Positions 27,872 through 37,757 are shown, counted from the first letter of the stretch. The stretch: DNA of 64,000 bases from Oceanotoga teriensis (GCF_003148465.1 NZ_QGGI01000006.1:62001-126000), one strand, 5' to 3'. Notes: generated by a model not told the origin, from the sequence alone. Program-made: numbers and translations.

Positions 27872-29578
27872 TTAAACATCAAACTGTGAGATAATATTTT
27901 TTAAATTTTTAGAAACAGTATCAAGATTTTCAGCTTTATAATGTAAATCATTCTGTACTGTAGAAAGACTGTCTATTGCTTTAGAAGATTCTTTTATTTG
28001 TAAAGCAATTTCATTTACAATAGAAGAAACTTTTGTCATTGCAGCTCCCATTTCTTCAGCTGAAGCACTTTGTTCTTCACTTGTAGCTGTCATATTTTCT
28101 ATTTCTGAATTCATCTTCTCAACCATATTTTTAATTCTATCAAATTGAGAGGTTACTCTTCCCATCTCATTATAAATTTGAGTTATTATATTAGTATTTT
28201 CTATTGATGAATCATTAACAGAAGAAGTAGAACTTCTAATATCCTGTAAAATAATACCTATTTCAGAAGTTGCTTTAGAACTCTCTTCAGCAAGTTTTCT
28301 GATCTCTTCTGCTACAACTGCAAAACCTTTACCAGCTTCACCTGCTCGAGCTGCTTCAATGGCTGCATTTAAAGCTAATAAACTTGTTTGTTCAGTTATA
28401 GAATTAATAGTCTCTATAATCTTACTAACATTATCAGCACGTTCTTTAAGTATGGAAACTTCTTTTTGAGATTCTTCTGATTTATTTTTTGCCAAATTAA
28501 TAGTTTGTTCTATTTTTTTTATTATTTCGGAACCAGACTCAGAAGCTTCGGTAGTCTCTTCAGCTGAAATATTAATCCCCTGAGCTGCTTTTGCAACCAT
28601 TTGAGCACTTGTTGCAACTTCATGAACTCCAGAAGAGATTTCTTCTACATTAGAACTTGCATTTATAGCATTATCGGTTATATTATCAGTTTGAGCGACG
28701 AGTTCTTCTGTAGAAGAAGAACTTTCTTCAGAAACTTTTTTAAGTTCATCACTTGAAATATTTAAATTGGAAGTAATTTCTATAATATCAGAAACAATAG
28801 TTCTTAGTTTTGAGACCATAATATTTAAATTATAGGACATATAAGAAATTTCATCAGAACCTTTTTCTTCAAAAGAAACTTTTAAATTTCCAGAACCAAA
28901 ATCTGCAATTTTTTCATTAATGCTTTTAATCCTCTTCCTTATAAAAAACCCTATAAAACTTATAATGATTATAGAAATAATAGTTGATATTATAAAAAGT
29001 ATCAAATCAGATATAAAAACATTAAGAACTTCTTTTTGAATATCATCTATATAAAACCCAGTTCCCCAAAAGAAATCTAAACTATTAGAAGAATCGATAT
29101 AAGAAAGTTTTGGTGCAACTAAATTAGAATTAGGTTTTTCAAAATTATAATCATAAAATCCACTTTTATCTTTCTTAGCGATATCTATAAAATCTTGCAC
29201 AATATATTTTCCATCACTATCTTGCATATTTATAAAATTCTCACCTATTTTTCTTCCACCATAAGGAACTACAATATTCCCTTTAAAATCATAAACAAAA
29301 ATATAATTATTATCATCATACTTCATCTGAGGAATTAAAATTCTCAACTGCTCATAAATATCTTCTAAAGAAATTTCATTACTCTCAAATTTTTCTTCAA
29401 AAGAATTAATAATTCCACTTGAAATATCAACTAGATATAAAAGGGTTTCTTGTTTTTGTTTATAAATAGTATTATATATCTCATTATAAAGCCTTGTTAA
29501 AAATAAACTACTCAAAACAATTAAAATTATAACTATAGGTATCAGAAATTTCATTGTAAGACTTAGTTTTGATTTCAT
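27872..29578 (-). CDS. Methyl-accepting chemotaxis protein with Cache sensor
   Basis: 568 residues. A membrane segment at ~9-29 precedes an extracytoplasmic single Cache-2 domain (to ~185; [13 protein letters not shown] and [14 protein letters not shown] are typical). A second membrane segment (~190-213), a HAMP region and a long signalling coiled coil follow. The hairpin tip [20 protein letters not shown] is the CheW/CheA-binding core. It senses a small ligand outside and signals to the flagellar system. No C-terminal CheR-binding pentapeptide is seen. GGAGGTATT precedes the start; monocistronic with its own terminator. Confidence 0.94.
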   Translation of the reverse strand: MKSKLSLTMKFLIPIVIILIVLSSLFLTRLYNEIYNTIYKQKQETLLYLVDISSGIINSFEEKFESNEISLEDIYEQLRILIPQMKYDDNNYIFVYDFKGNIVVPYGGRKIGENFINMQDSDGKYIVQDFIDIAKKDKSGFYDYNFEKPNSNLVAPKLSYIDSSNSLDFFWGTGFYIDDIQKEVLNVFISDLILFIISTIISIIIISFIGFFIRKRIKSINEKIADFGSGNLKVSFEEKGSDEISYMSYNLNIMVSKLRTIVSDIIEITSNLNISSDELKKVSEESSSSTEELVAQTDNITDNAINASSNVEEISSGVHEVATSAQMVAKAAQGINISAEETTEASESGSEIIKKIEQTINLAKNKSEESQKEVSILKERADNVSKIIETINSITEQTSLLALNAAIEAARAGEAGKGFAVVAEEIRKLAEESSKATSEIGIILQDIRSSTSSVNDSSIENTNIITQIYNEMGRVTSQFDRIKNMVEKMNSEIENMTATSEEQSASAEEMGAAMTKVSSIVNEIALQIKESSKAIDSLSTVQNDLHYKAENLDTVSKNLKNIISQFDV

Positions 29579-29689
29579 AATAATACCTCCAGTCTATTTG
29601 GTTTCAAAAAGCAAAAGTTAACTTATTATTAGAAAATATATTACAATATTTATTATATCATAACTTAAATTAAAAAAAACGTTTAAATT

Positions 29690-30916
29690 TTAATCATTTA
29701 TTTCATTTATCCAAATATTAACAAGATTTATAGCTCCTCTATAACCAATAAAAGGAACAGAATAATCATGTAAACGCCATTTAGTATCTGGGTTAGAAAT
29801 TTGAAGTTCATCATTTTTATCAATCCATTTTAAAATTTCTCCACTGGTCATTAAAATTCCTTTATCATGTTTATTCACAAAATTTAACCAAATTTCTTCT
29901 TCTAAAAATGGAATATCATCATCAAAAAAATCAGGACAATTACTCCAACAAAATCCTTTTGGGAGATTTATTTCATTACAACCAAAATTTAAAATACCTC
30001 TTACAACATCAACATGTCCGCCTAAAGATAATAAAGATTCTTCTGTATGATCTCTTATAATATGTTTGAAATGAGGAATAACATTAAAAGATTGTTTTTT
30101 AAACAAATCCTCTTCTAAATTTATATAATCTAAATTTAAATTAAAATTACATAAATTTGATATTTTTTTTAACCAAGAAGAAGTTCCTTTAATGCCATAA
30201 GGTCTTTCAAAAATAAAAGGAGTACCAAATTTTTTTTCCAAATATTTAGCTGATTTAACCCCTTCACGACGAATAACAATATTTAAATGAGCAGCTCCTA
30301 TTTTTTGAATATCATCTATAGAAGTATTAGAACTTAAGACACATAAAGGGTCAATATCAAAAGCATTTTTCATAATACGTATAATTTCATTCGAATCTTC
30401 TTTAAACTTAAAAATATCAGCACATGAACCTATTATATTAAAAGTTGGTCTTTCAGTTTTTTTTAATTTTACTGGAATTGATTTACATAAAGAAAAAAGA
30501 GTTTCCTGAACCCCTTTATTTTTATTAATATTAAAACCTCCAAAGCCAAAAGGAATAAATATAATCTCTGGATATTTATATTTAATTTCTTCAGTCATTG
30601 AAAAAATATCACTTCCAATCATTTCAGGAATAGCAGAAGGAATTAAAAAAATAACTTTTGGATTTTCAATTTTTACAACTTCATCAATAGTATCTTCAAA
30701 TCTTTTAACTTGTCCAAGAGAAATATCAGTTTCATCAATATGAGTTGAATAAAGCTTACTTCCTTCATAAATTCCAGCTCTTTTTAAACTAACACTACTA
30801 TAATGCATATGGCCCATACATCCAAATTCTATAATTGCAGAATTTTTAATAGTAGAAAGAGTCCACAAAATTCCCATTCTTCCCGAAGGAACAGGTTTAA
30901 ATCTATGCAATCCCAT
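29690..30916 (-). CDS. Nitrogenase-like component 1 subunit B (NifK/BchB-like), one cysteine ligand
   Basis: ~408 residues of the nitrogenase component 1/oxidoreductase family. The N-terminus has RFKPVPSGRMG, then EFGCMGHMHYSS with C33 at the cluster-ligand position, and IPSAIPEMIGSD where nitrogenase has TTCxxExIGDD; the ligand cysteine is a serine here. It therefore offers one cysteine ligand to a shared cluster. The longest frame begins upstream; the ATG at 30916 follows AAGGTGG and overlaps the previous gene by 14 bases. Expected partners are the two preceding genes. The substrate is unknown; nothing indicates nitrogen fixation. Confidence 0.82.
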   Translation of the reverse strand: MGLHRFKPVPSGRMGILWTLSTIKNSAIIEFGCMGHMHYSSVSLKRAGIYEGSKLYSTHIDETDISLGQVKRFEDTIDEVVKIENPKVIFLIPSAIPEMIGSDIFSMTEEIKYKYPEIIFIPFGFGGFNINKNKGVQETLFSLCKSIPVKLKKTERPTFNIIGSCADIFKFKEDSNEIIRIMKNAFDIDPLCVLSSNTSIDDIQKIGAAHLNIVIRREGVKSAKYLEKKFGTPFIFERPYGIKGTSSWLKKISNLCNFNLNLDYINLEEDLFKKQSFNVIPHFKHIIRDHTEESLLSLGGHVDVVRGILNFGCNEINLPKGFCWSNCPDFFDDDIPFLEEEIWLNFVNKHDKGILMTSGEILKWIDKNDELQISNPDTKWRLHDYSVPFIGYRGAINLVNIWINEIND

Positions 30917-32174
30917 TATAAAAACCACCTTTAATAGCATCATAAACTTTCAAAATTCTATTTAATAAATTTAGAGTACGTTCGTAACCAACTTGACCAT
31001 AAAAATCAAACATGTTACCTATATTTGGAATATTTTGGTTATATGGAATATATCCAAAACACATATCAAAATTTAATTTTTTTATTATTTCAATATCTGA
31101 ATCAATATTAGTAATCTTACATATAAAAGGATCAACACCCATAGAAAAAAGTTTATTTGAATCTTCTTTATCATGATTATAAAATTCTTCTATATGAAAA
31201 AGTAATGGAATCATACCAAGTTCTGTTAAATAAATTCCAAGAGGAATTGGTAAATCTATTCTAAGAGATAATATAAAACTTAAATCTTTTAACTTCTTTT
31301 TCGCTTCTTTTTCAATTTTTAAAGATTCTTTTCTTAAAGAATTGAAAGAATTTAAATCAAAATTAAAATATTTTGAAATTTTATTATAGGCATCATCTAT
31401 ACTCTTAATATCATATATATCATGAAGAGAAATATATGGAATTTTAAATTCTTCATACATTTTTATGGCCAAAGGTTTCATATAAGGTGAAAAAACTATA
31501 TTTAAAACACTATCAGTTGAATTTTGGAAATCATATAAACTTGAATCTGGTGATAAATAACGAATATTAGCATCAATTTTTTTTAATTCTGAAACTAATA
31601 ACGGAATAGAACTGTGACCGTCTAAAGAGACTCCTAAAAGATTAACCTGATTATTTTTTTGTTCTTTTTTTAACATCAATTTATGCATAGCTTCCATTGT
31701 CTTCCAAGAACCTGAAGGAAAACTTATATGTTTAAATTGTCCAAGCATAATAAAAGAAACTTTAGCATCTATTTCATGATTAATTTCTTCTAAAATACCT
31801 TCCATATCTTCACCTATAAGTTCAGGAACACAAGTTAAAATAACTAGTATAGCTTTAGAACCTAATTTATCCATTTTTTTTAAAGAATCTATAATTCCTT
31901 GACGGCATCCAAAGACAACTTCATTAGAGTTTAAAACATATAACCAATGAAATTCATTATTTTCACCTTCTGGATTAGGACTAAAAAGTCTTGAATGTAT
32001 TGTACATTCTGGCATTCCTACCAATAAAGTTGATAAACCTTTAATATTTTCTGCAATTATAGATGCTCTATGCATAGGACAATGACTTCCATTATGAACA
32101 GCAGGAGTTAAAAACTTAACACCTCTATTTGAATTAACTTTAGATAATTTATTTAAATGAGAAAATTCATTCAA
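30903..32174 (-). CDS. Nitrogenase-like component 1 subunit A (NifD/BchN-like), three cysteine ligands
   Basis: 423 residues of the nitrogenase component 1 superfamily. Three cysteines match cluster ligands: C32 in HCPMHR, C57 in PECTIHSR and C115 in LTCVPELIGED. The 25-residue step between the first two equals that in NifK and BchN. A fourth, C90 in FGCRQG, stands where nitrogenase has FGG. No clear match to the FeMo-cofactor ligands is visible. With the next gene it should form the catalytic component of a NifH-driven reductase. It starts two bases after the NifH-like gene. Confidence 0.84.
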   Translation of the reverse strand: MNEFSHLNKLSKVNSNRGVKFLTPAVHNGSHCPMHRASIIAENIKGLSTLLVGMPECTIHSRLFSPNPEGENNEFHWLYVLNSNEVVFGCRQGIIDSLKKMDKLGSKAILVILTCVPELIGEDMEGILEEINHEIDAKVSFIMLGQFKHISFPSGSWKTMEAMHKLMLKKEQKNNQVNLLGVSLDGHSSIPLLVSELKKIDANIRYLSPDSSLYDFQNSTDSVLNIVFSPYMKPLAIKMYEEFKIPYISLHDIYDIKSIDDAYNKISKYFNFDLNSFNSLRKESLKIEKEAKKKLKDLSFILSLRIDLPIPLGIYLTELGMIPLLFHIEEFYNHDKEDSNKLFSMGVDPFICKITNIDSDIEIIKKLNFDMCFGYIPYNQNIPNIGNMFDFYGQVGYERTLNLLNRILKVYDAIKGGFYNGIA

Positions 32175-32175
32175 T

Positions 32176-32922
32176 TTATTTCACATCCTCCAAAAGTAAT
32201 TTTGCAAGATTTTTATAATGCTCGCTCATATCTGATTCTGGAAAAACTTCTATTACTGTTTTAAAATCAATCTCTGCATCTTGAACATAATGACTACGTG
32301 GAATTTGATAAACAACTGGAATACCTATTTCATCAGCAGCCTTGTCTACAAGCATTCTTTCATTTTCTATATTTTTTGAATTTAAAATCAAACCTTTTAA
32401 AGAAGCGTAACCACGTTTTTCAAAATTTTTAACAGCATAAGAAATATTTGAAGCTGCATATAAAGACATCATTTCTCCCGAAGTTACGATATAAACTTCA
32501 TCAGCATAACCACCCCTTATAGGCATTGCAAAACCACCACAAACAACATCACCTAAAACATCATATAATACAATATCTGGTTTATATATTTCATAAGCAT
32601 TTAATTCTTCAAGTTTTTCAAAAGCCGTTATTATACCTCTTCCAGCACAACCAACACCGGGAACAGGACCTCCTGCTTCTACACATAAAACATTTGTATT
32701 ACTTAAAGCGACGAGTTCTTCAAGAGTAGCATCACCATTAACTCTTAAAGTATCTAAAACTGTTGGAATTTTTTTACCCATTAAATTACGAGTTGAATCA
32801 GCTTTAGGGTCACAGCCAATTTGCATAACTGTAAATCCCATAGAAGCCATTGCAGCGGATATATTTGAAGTTGTTGTTGATTTCCCAATTCCACCTTTTC
32901 CATAAATAGCTATTTTCTTCAT
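32176..32922 (-). CDS. NifH/BchL-like ATP-dependent iron-sulfur reductase
   Basis: 248 residues. Walker A is [14 protein letters not shown], followed by [12 protein letters not shown]. The two cysteines that bridge the [4Fe-4S] cluster of the homodimer are present: C92 in GVGCAGRG and C128 in [10 protein letters not shown], together with the arginine that is ADP-ribosylated in NifH. It should use ATP to deliver low-potential electrons to the two component 1-like proteins encoded downstream. It begins 33 bases after the FecE-like ATPase, in what appears to be the same transcript. GGAGGG precedes the start. Confidence 0.93.
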   Translation of the reverse strand: MKKIAIYGKGGIGKSTTTSNISAAMASMGFTVMQIGCDPKADSTRNLMGKKIPTVLDTLRVNGDATLEELVALSNTNVLCVEAGGPVPGVGCAGRGIITAFEKLEELNAYEIYKPDIVLYDVLGDVVCGGFAMPIRGGYADEVYIVTSGEMMSLYAASNISYAVKNFEKRGYASLKGLILNSKNIENERMLVDKAADEIGIPVVYQIPRSHYVQDAEIDFKTVIEVFPESDMSEHYKNLAKLLLEDVK

Positions 32923-32955
32923 AAAAGAGAACCCTCCTAATTTTTCAAATCAATA

Positions 32956-33744
32956 TTATACTTTTATTAAATCATAAGAAATACATGTAGGTTTTTTTGT
33001 TTTTGGATCATTTATGATATTTGCATCAATGTTAAAAGTTTTTTCTAAAATATCTTTTTTCATAACTTCCTCAGGTGTTCCATAAGAAATAATTTTTCCT
33101 TTTTTTATAGCTATCATATAATCTGCAAATCTTGAAGCGAGATTGAGATCATGAAGAACCATAACAATAGTACGATTTTGTTCTCTATTTAATTTATATA
33201 AAAGTTCCAGTAAATCTAATTGATAAGAAAGATCTAAATAAGTTGTAGGTTCATCCAATAAAATTAAATCTGTTTGTTGTGCGAGAGCCATTGCAATCCA
33301 AACACGTTGCCTTTGTCCGCCTGAAAGATTATCAATAGGAATATTTCTAAAAACTTCTAATTTAGTTACACTCAAAGCCCAATCAATTATTTTTGTATCC
33401 TCAGAATTTAATTTTCCAAAACCTTTTTGATGAGGAAATCTTCCATAAGAAATAAGTTCTTCAACTGTTAAACCATCGGGTGCTTGAGGTGTTTGAGGTA
33501 AAATAGCTATTTGTTTAGCTATTTCTTTAGTATTCAAACTATTGATATCTTTTCCATTTAAATAAATCAATCCACTCTTAGGTTTTAATAAACGGCCTAA
33601 AGCTTTTAAAATAGTTGATTTACCACAACCATTTGAACCAATTATTGTAGTTATTTTTTTTTCGAAAATTTTTATATTCAAATTTTCAACGATTAAATTA
33701 TTATCATAAGCTATATTTAATTCTTTTGAATTCATACATTCCAT
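32956..33744 (-). CDS. FecE/FepC-type ABC transporter ATPase
   Basis: 262 residues. Walker A IGSNGCGKST, signature LSGGQRQRVW, Walker B LILLDEPTTYLD and the H-loop VLHDLN are intact, with the FecE-family pattern of ferric siderophore, haem and cobalamin importers. It powers the two FecCD permeases encoded immediately upstream. GAGGAAG precedes the ATG. Confidence 0.93.
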   Translation of the reverse strand: MECMNSKELNIAYDNNLIVENLNIKIFEKKITTIIGSNGCGKSTILKALGRLLKPKSGLIYLNGKDINSLNTKEIAKQIAILPQTPQAPDGLTVEELISYGRFPHQKGFGKLNSEDTKIIDWALSVTKLEVFRNIPIDNLSGGQRQRVWIAMALAQQTDLILLDEPTTYLDLSYQLDLLELLYKLNREQNRTIVMVLHDLNLASRFADYMIAIKKGKIISYGTPEEVMKKDILEKTFNIDANIINDPKTKKPTCISYDLIKV

Positions 33745-33760
33745 ACAAATCTTCCTCTCA

Positions 33761-34777
33761 TTATAATTTACTTTTAATTAAAAGATATAAAAAATAAGGA
33801 GCACCAATTATTGCAACAACTATTCCTGTAGGTATTTCAGATGGTTGTACTATAGTTCTGGCAATTGTATCAGCAGCTAATACAAGTATAGAACCTGTTA
33901 TAGCACAAGTTGGTAATAATATAGAATGTTTGGGACCTACTAATCTTCTTGAAAGATGTGGGGCGATTAATCCCACAAAACTTATACCTCCACTTATTGA
34001 TACAGCAGAAGCAGCAAGAATGACAGAAACCATTAATAATCTTCTTTTTTCTTTATTTATAGAAACCCCAAGGCTTTTAACTACATCATCATCAAGATTT
34101 AAAATATCGAGTATTTTTGATTTAAAGAGTAAATATGGAACAAAAATCAAAATCCAAGGTAAAAGTGCTAAAACAAAATACCAATTACTTCCCCAAATAC
34201 TCCCCGCTTGCCATGAAGCAACAAAATCAAATTGTGTATCATCCAATTTAACGACTAAAATAGTTGTTAAAGCAGAAATACCTGCTTGAATTGCTATACC
34301 ATTTAAGATTAATCTAATTGGTTTTATACCTTCATGTTTATTTTTACTTAAAATATAAATAATTATAGCAGTTATACCAGCGCCAATAATTGCTAAAAAA
34401 GGTAAAGTAAAAATAGAAAAAAATGTATTAGTTCCAAATAATAAAACATAAACAATTATCATCAAACCAGCTCCTGCATTAATACCCAGAAGTCCAGGAT
34501 CTGCGAGAGCATTTTTACTTATATCTTGAATTATACAACCCGACAAAGAAAGAGCCATACCTACTAAAATAGAGATTACAATTCGAGGCAATCTAAACTT
34601 AAACAAAATAAGATTTTCTTTTGTTGATCCTCCTCCAAATAAAGTTTTTAAAGTATCCAATGGAGAAAGTTTTATATATCCTGTATTCATACTCAAAATG
34701 AAAAAAATTAAAATTAAAATAAAACATATAATTAAAATATTAACATTATATAAATTTTTTTTGTTTTTATATTCCAT
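33761..34777 (-). CDS. FecCD-family ABC permease (first of two by position)
   Basis: 338 residues with about ten membrane helices. LRLP-type N-terminus FRLPRIVISILVGMALSLSG and the NALADPGLLGINAGAG segment define the family, as does the GGISFVGLIAPHLSRRLVG loop that contacts the ATPase. It forms the membrane channel with the neighbouring permease. Its start codon and the stop codon of that gene overlap. Confidence 0.93.
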   Translation of the reverse strand: MEYKNKKNLYNVNILIICFILILIFFILSMNTGYIKLSPLDTLKTLFGGGSTKENLILFKFRLPRIVISILVGMALSLSGCIIQDISKNALADPGLLGINAGAGLMIIVYVLLFGTNTFFSIFTLPFLAIIGAGITAIIIYILSKNKHEGIKPIRLILNGIAIQAGISALTTILVVKLDDTQFDFVASWQAGSIWGSNWYFVLALLPWILIFVPYLLFKSKILDILNLDDDVVKSLGVSINKEKRRLLMVSVILAASAVSISGGISFVGLIAPHLSRRLVGPKHSILLPTCAITGSILVLAADTIARTIVQPSEIPTGIVVAIIGAPYFLYLLIKSKL

Positions 34778-35799
34778 TATAATTTTCTCCTCTCATTATT
34801 AGCAAGATACAAGAAAAAAGGAGTACCTATAAGAGAAATTATAGCTCCTATAGGAGTTTCAAATGGAGGATTTAAAGTTCTGGATCCTAAATCGGCAAGG
34901 ACCATCAATAAAGCACCTAAAACTGCTGAAGAAGGAATGATTTTTCTATAATCAACGCCAACGAAATATCTTGAAATATGTGGTATGATCAAACCTACAA
35001 ATCCTACAGAGCCAACAACAGCAACAGAAACTCCTGCAAGGATCAAAACTGTTAAAGTTGACAAAATAGTAATAAATTTTATATTAAGACCAAGACTTTT
35101 AGCAACATCTTCTCCAAGGCTTAAAAGAGAAATTGATTTAGATAAAAGTATTGACAAAATCAAAGCTAATAAAATCCATGGAGTAATAATTTTTAATTGA
35201 ATCCAATTAGAACCAGCAACACCACCAACTGTCCAGAACATTATATTTTGTGCTACATTAAAATAAAGAGCAATACCTTGACTTAATGCAGATAAAAGGG
35301 CACTAACAGCAACTCCAGCTAAAACAAGTCTCATTGGTGAAGATTTTCCATGTCTAAAAAAAGTTGCTCCTTTAACTAAAAAAGAACCAAAAGCTGCACC
35401 TAAAAAAGAAAAAAATACTATGTATATATAACCAATATTAGGAAAAAAAGCAAAACAAATTGATAAAGCAAAAGCTGCACCAGCATTTAAACCCATGAGC
35501 CCAGAATCAGCAAGAGGATTTCTCGTTGTTCCTTGCATAATAGCTCCAGAAACTGCAAAAGCTGCCCCAACCAAGGCACTTGCAATTATTCTTGGCAAAC
35601 GTAAATCTATTATTATTAAATGTTTCATATTTTCATTGTCAAACCTAAAAAAAGCTGTCCAAACATCTTTAAAAGAAATATCAGAAGCACCTCTTGTTAT
35701 TGAAAACTGTATCAATAAAAAAAGTAAAAAACTTCCAAAAGTCATAATAATAAAAAATATTTTGGAATTTTTTCTTTCATTTTTAATTTTTGCACTCAA
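34777..35799 (-). CDS. FecCD-family ABC permease (second), TTG start
   Basis: ~340 residues, paralogue of its neighbour, with RLPRIIASALVGAAFAVSG, NPLADSGLMGLNAGAA and the ATPase-contact loop GSVGFVGLIIPHISRYFVG. The open frame reaches 35877, but that part runs through a hairpin and lacks a ribosome binding site. GGAGGTAATC stands ideally before an in-frame TTG at 35799, giving an N-terminus of normal length. It forms the heteromeric channel of the importer. Confidence 0.9.
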   Translation of the reverse strand: MSAKIKNERKNSKIFFIIMTFGSFLLFLLIQFSITRGASDISFKDVWTAFFRFDNENMKHLIIIDLRLPRIIASALVGAAFAVSGAIMQGTTRNPLADSGLMGLNAGAAFALSICFAFFPNIGYIYIVFFSFLGAAFGSFLVKGATFFRHGKSSPMRLVLAGVAVSALLSALSQGIALYFNVAQNIMFWTVGGVAGSNWIQLKIITPWILLALILSILLSKSISLLSLGEDVAKSLGLNIKFITILSTLTVLILAGVSVAVVGSVGFVGLIIPHISRYFVGVDYRKIIPSSAVLGALLMVLADLGSRTLNPPFETPIGAIISLIGTPFFLYLANNERRKL

Positions 35800-35826
35800 A
35801 AGATTACCTCCTATAAAAATCAAAAT

Positions 35827-35864
35827 ATAAAAAAATTGGTACAGTCTATATAAAAGGCTGTACC
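35827..35864 (-). terminator. Hairpin with T run between binding protein and permease genes
   Basis: On the minus strand GGTACAG...CTGTACC (35864-35838) closes a short loop and is followed by AATTTTTTTATA. It would act as a partial terminator or mRNA end behind the binding-protein gene, leaving more of that product than of the permeases. Confidence 0.65.
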
Positions 35865-35880
35865 GCTTATATATCAAAAA

Positions 35881-36789
35881 TTATTTTGAATAAATTTCAA
35901 GAAGTTTTTCAGCTGTAACTCTTAAAGCAAGAGGTCCAAAAGTATTTAAAGAATCATCGAAATAAAAAATATGATTATTTTTAACTGCTTTTATTAAATA
36001 CCAAACTGAAAAAGACTCTTGGGTTTTAACAAATGTTTTTGAAAGATCTACATAATTTTGAAAAGCTATATAATCAGGATTCATTTCGGCGACAGTCTCT
36101 AAAGAAATAGTTTTATAATCATAAGGGTAATTTTCAGGAGCCTTCAATCCAAAAGTCTTATAATAAAATTCATTGCCACGTGTTATAAAAGATTTACCAT
36201 CAGTACGAAATAAAGCGAATGTTTTATCATTTTTTTCACTTAAAATTTTTCTTGTGTTTTCAATTATTTCTTCAGTTTCTTTGATAAATTCTTTTGCAAA
36301 CTCTTCTTTTCCAACTATTTTAGCTGCATCCATAGTTTGTTCTTGCCAAGATTTTGAAAAATCAAGTAATATAACAGGAGCAATTTCATTTAACTGATTA
36401 TAAAGTTCATTAACATGACCCTGTCCTTTAAAAGTAACTATTACATCAGGATTTGATGCAAGAATTGCTTCTAAATTTAAACTACGAGCACTACCTAAAT
36501 CAATTATTTTTTCACCATTGGAATAAGGTTTAAGTGTTTCCCATTCTTCTAGAGCTTTCATAGCTGTACCAGTTGAAGATCCTGCAGAAGCAGCTGGTGG
36601 AGTACCTAAAGCCATAAAATATTCTAGATATAAAGAATGAAGAATAGCAATTTTTTTTGGTTGAGATTTAAGAACAATTTTTTTGCCAGTGGCATCTATA
36701 ATAGTTTTTGGCCATTCATTGTTATGAGCAAAAGCCAACAATGATGAAAAAATAGAAATTGATAAAATCAAAACTAAAATTTTTTTCAT
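35881..36789 (-). CDS. Periplasmic binding protein of the FecBCD-type importer
   Basis: 302 residues. A signal peptide (about 1-21, cleaved near AFA-HN) lacks a lipobox cysteine, so the protein should be soluble in a periplasm. The body shows the TroA/FecB-type bilobal fold, with DATGKKIVLKSQPKKIAIL and NLEAILASNPDVIV. The ligand may be a siderophore, haem, corrinoid or other chelate; ligand residues cannot be read with confidence. First gene of a seven-gene run into the nitrogenase-like cluster. A TTAG-N6-CTAA dyad lies in its promoter. Confidence 0.88.
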   Translation of the reverse strand: MKKILVLILSISIFSSLLAFAHNNEWPKTIIDATGKKIVLKSQPKKIAILHSLYLEYFMALGTPPAASAGSSTGTAMKALEEWETLKPYSNGEKIIDLGSARSLNLEAILASNPDVIVTFKGQGHVNELYNQLNEIAPVILLDFSKSWQEQTMDAAKIVGKEEFAKEFIKETEEIIENTRKILSEKNDKTFALFRTDGKSFITRGNEFYYKTFGLKAPENYPYDYKTISLETVAEMNPDYIAFQNYVDLSKTFVKTQESFSVWYLIKAVKNNHIFYFDDSLNTFGPLALRVTAEKLLEIYSK

Positions 36790-36823
36790 GAATATTCCTC
36801 CAATATTTTTAATTCTACAAAAA

Positions 36824-36837
36824 TTAGTTTACGCTAA
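36824..36837. promoter_or_regulatory. TTAG-N6-CTAA operator 1 (DtxR-like iron box), binding-protein operon
   Basis: TTAGTTTACGCTAA, extended to 7-base inverted arms AAATTAG/CTAATTT (36821-36840). It lies just upstream of a possible minus-strand -10 (TAGAAT, 36817-36812), inside the -35/spacer region. The same core occurs at two other promoters of the island. Confidence 0.65.
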
Positions 36838-36869
36838 TTTATTCAAAAAATATTATATCAAAAATCAAT

Positions 36870-37724
36870 TTATATTGGAATAGCAATATCCTGAAAATCA
36901 TATGGACAATTCCTGAATTTTTTTCTATAATTAGTTGGAGAAATATTATAATATTTTTTAAATAATCTACTAAAATATAAAGCATCCGGATATCCAACAT
37001 TCTTTGCAATGACATTTATAGGATAATTATTATTTATTAAAAATTCTTTGGCTTTATCAAGTCTAATTTTAATGATATAATCCCCTGGGCCCATATTAAT
37101 ATGTTTTCTAAAAATATAATATAAATGATTCTCATTTATATTATTTTTATTGCATATTTCTTTAACGCTTATATTATTCATATAATTATCCATTATATAA
37201 GAACATACTTGATTAAAAAGGTGAGAAGAATTTTTTTTATCTATTTCATTATTTTGGGCGCTTATAAAAATTTCTTCAAGGATATTTCTGAAAAGAGTTT
37301 CTGTTCTAAATTCAGAAATTAAAGTTTTTTCATTAAATTCTTTATAGATTTTAAATAAAATTTCATTTAATTTTATATTATTATATGTATTAACTTCAAA
37401 ATGAATATTTGATAAACTTATATCAGTTTTTATTTCTTTGGTATCATATAAAATAGAAATAAACTCCCAATAATCAGTTCCAAGTACTTTTTTTTGAAGT
37501 TTAGAAGAAGCAGAACCATGAATTATGTTCCCTGTACCAGCAATATATGGATTATCATTAAAAGAAAATTTTGCTTTACCATTAAGAGGAAAAATAAACC
37601 CAGGAAAAGGAGCTGATCTTTGTACACCAAATCTTCCAGGATTTATTTTACAATGATAAACTCCTTTTATATTGAAAGACATATTTCCAAAATATTTAAT
37701 AAGATCATTTAAATCCATTCGCAT
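36870..37724 (-). CDS. AraC-family transcriptional regulator (1)
   Basis: ~285 residues. The N-terminal ~150 form a cupin-like sensor region. The C-terminal double helix-turn-helix includes NNINENHLYYIFRKHINM and VIAKNVGYPDALYFSRLFKK, ending with the usual SPTNYRKKF. It probably activates the adjacent importer or exporter operon in response to the imported chelate, as YbtA does. The start at 37724 is chosen because GGAGG lies eight bases upstream. The promoter has a TTAG-N6-CTAA dyad. Confidence 0.88.
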   Translation of the reverse strand: MRMDLNDLIKYFGNMSFNIKGVYHCKINPGRFGVQRSAPFPGFIFPLNGKAKFSFNDNPYIAGTGNIIHGSASSKLQKKVLGTDYWEFISILYDTKEIKTDISLSNIHFEVNTYNNIKLNEILFKIYKEFNEKTLISEFRTETLFRNILEEIFISAQNNEIDKKNSSHLFNQVCSYIMDNYMNNISVKEICNKNNINENHLYYIFRKHINMGPGDYIIKIRLDKAKEFLINNNYPINVIAKNVGYPDALYFSRLFKKYYNISPTNYRKKFRNCPYDFQDIAIPI

Positions 37725-37757
37725 ATAAATTTCCTCCAATTAAATCATAAAATATAA

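Noticed and set aside
29690-32922. Nitrogen-fixation (nifHDK) genes
   Set aside because: The component 1-like proteins lack the full P-cluster cysteine set and recognisable FeMo-cofactor ligands, and no cofactor-assembly genes are present. They are divergent superfamily members.
35799-35877. N-terminal extension of the second FecCD permease
   Set aside because: The extra codons run over a terminator-like hairpin and have no ribosome binding site, while GGAGGTAATC points to TTG 35799.
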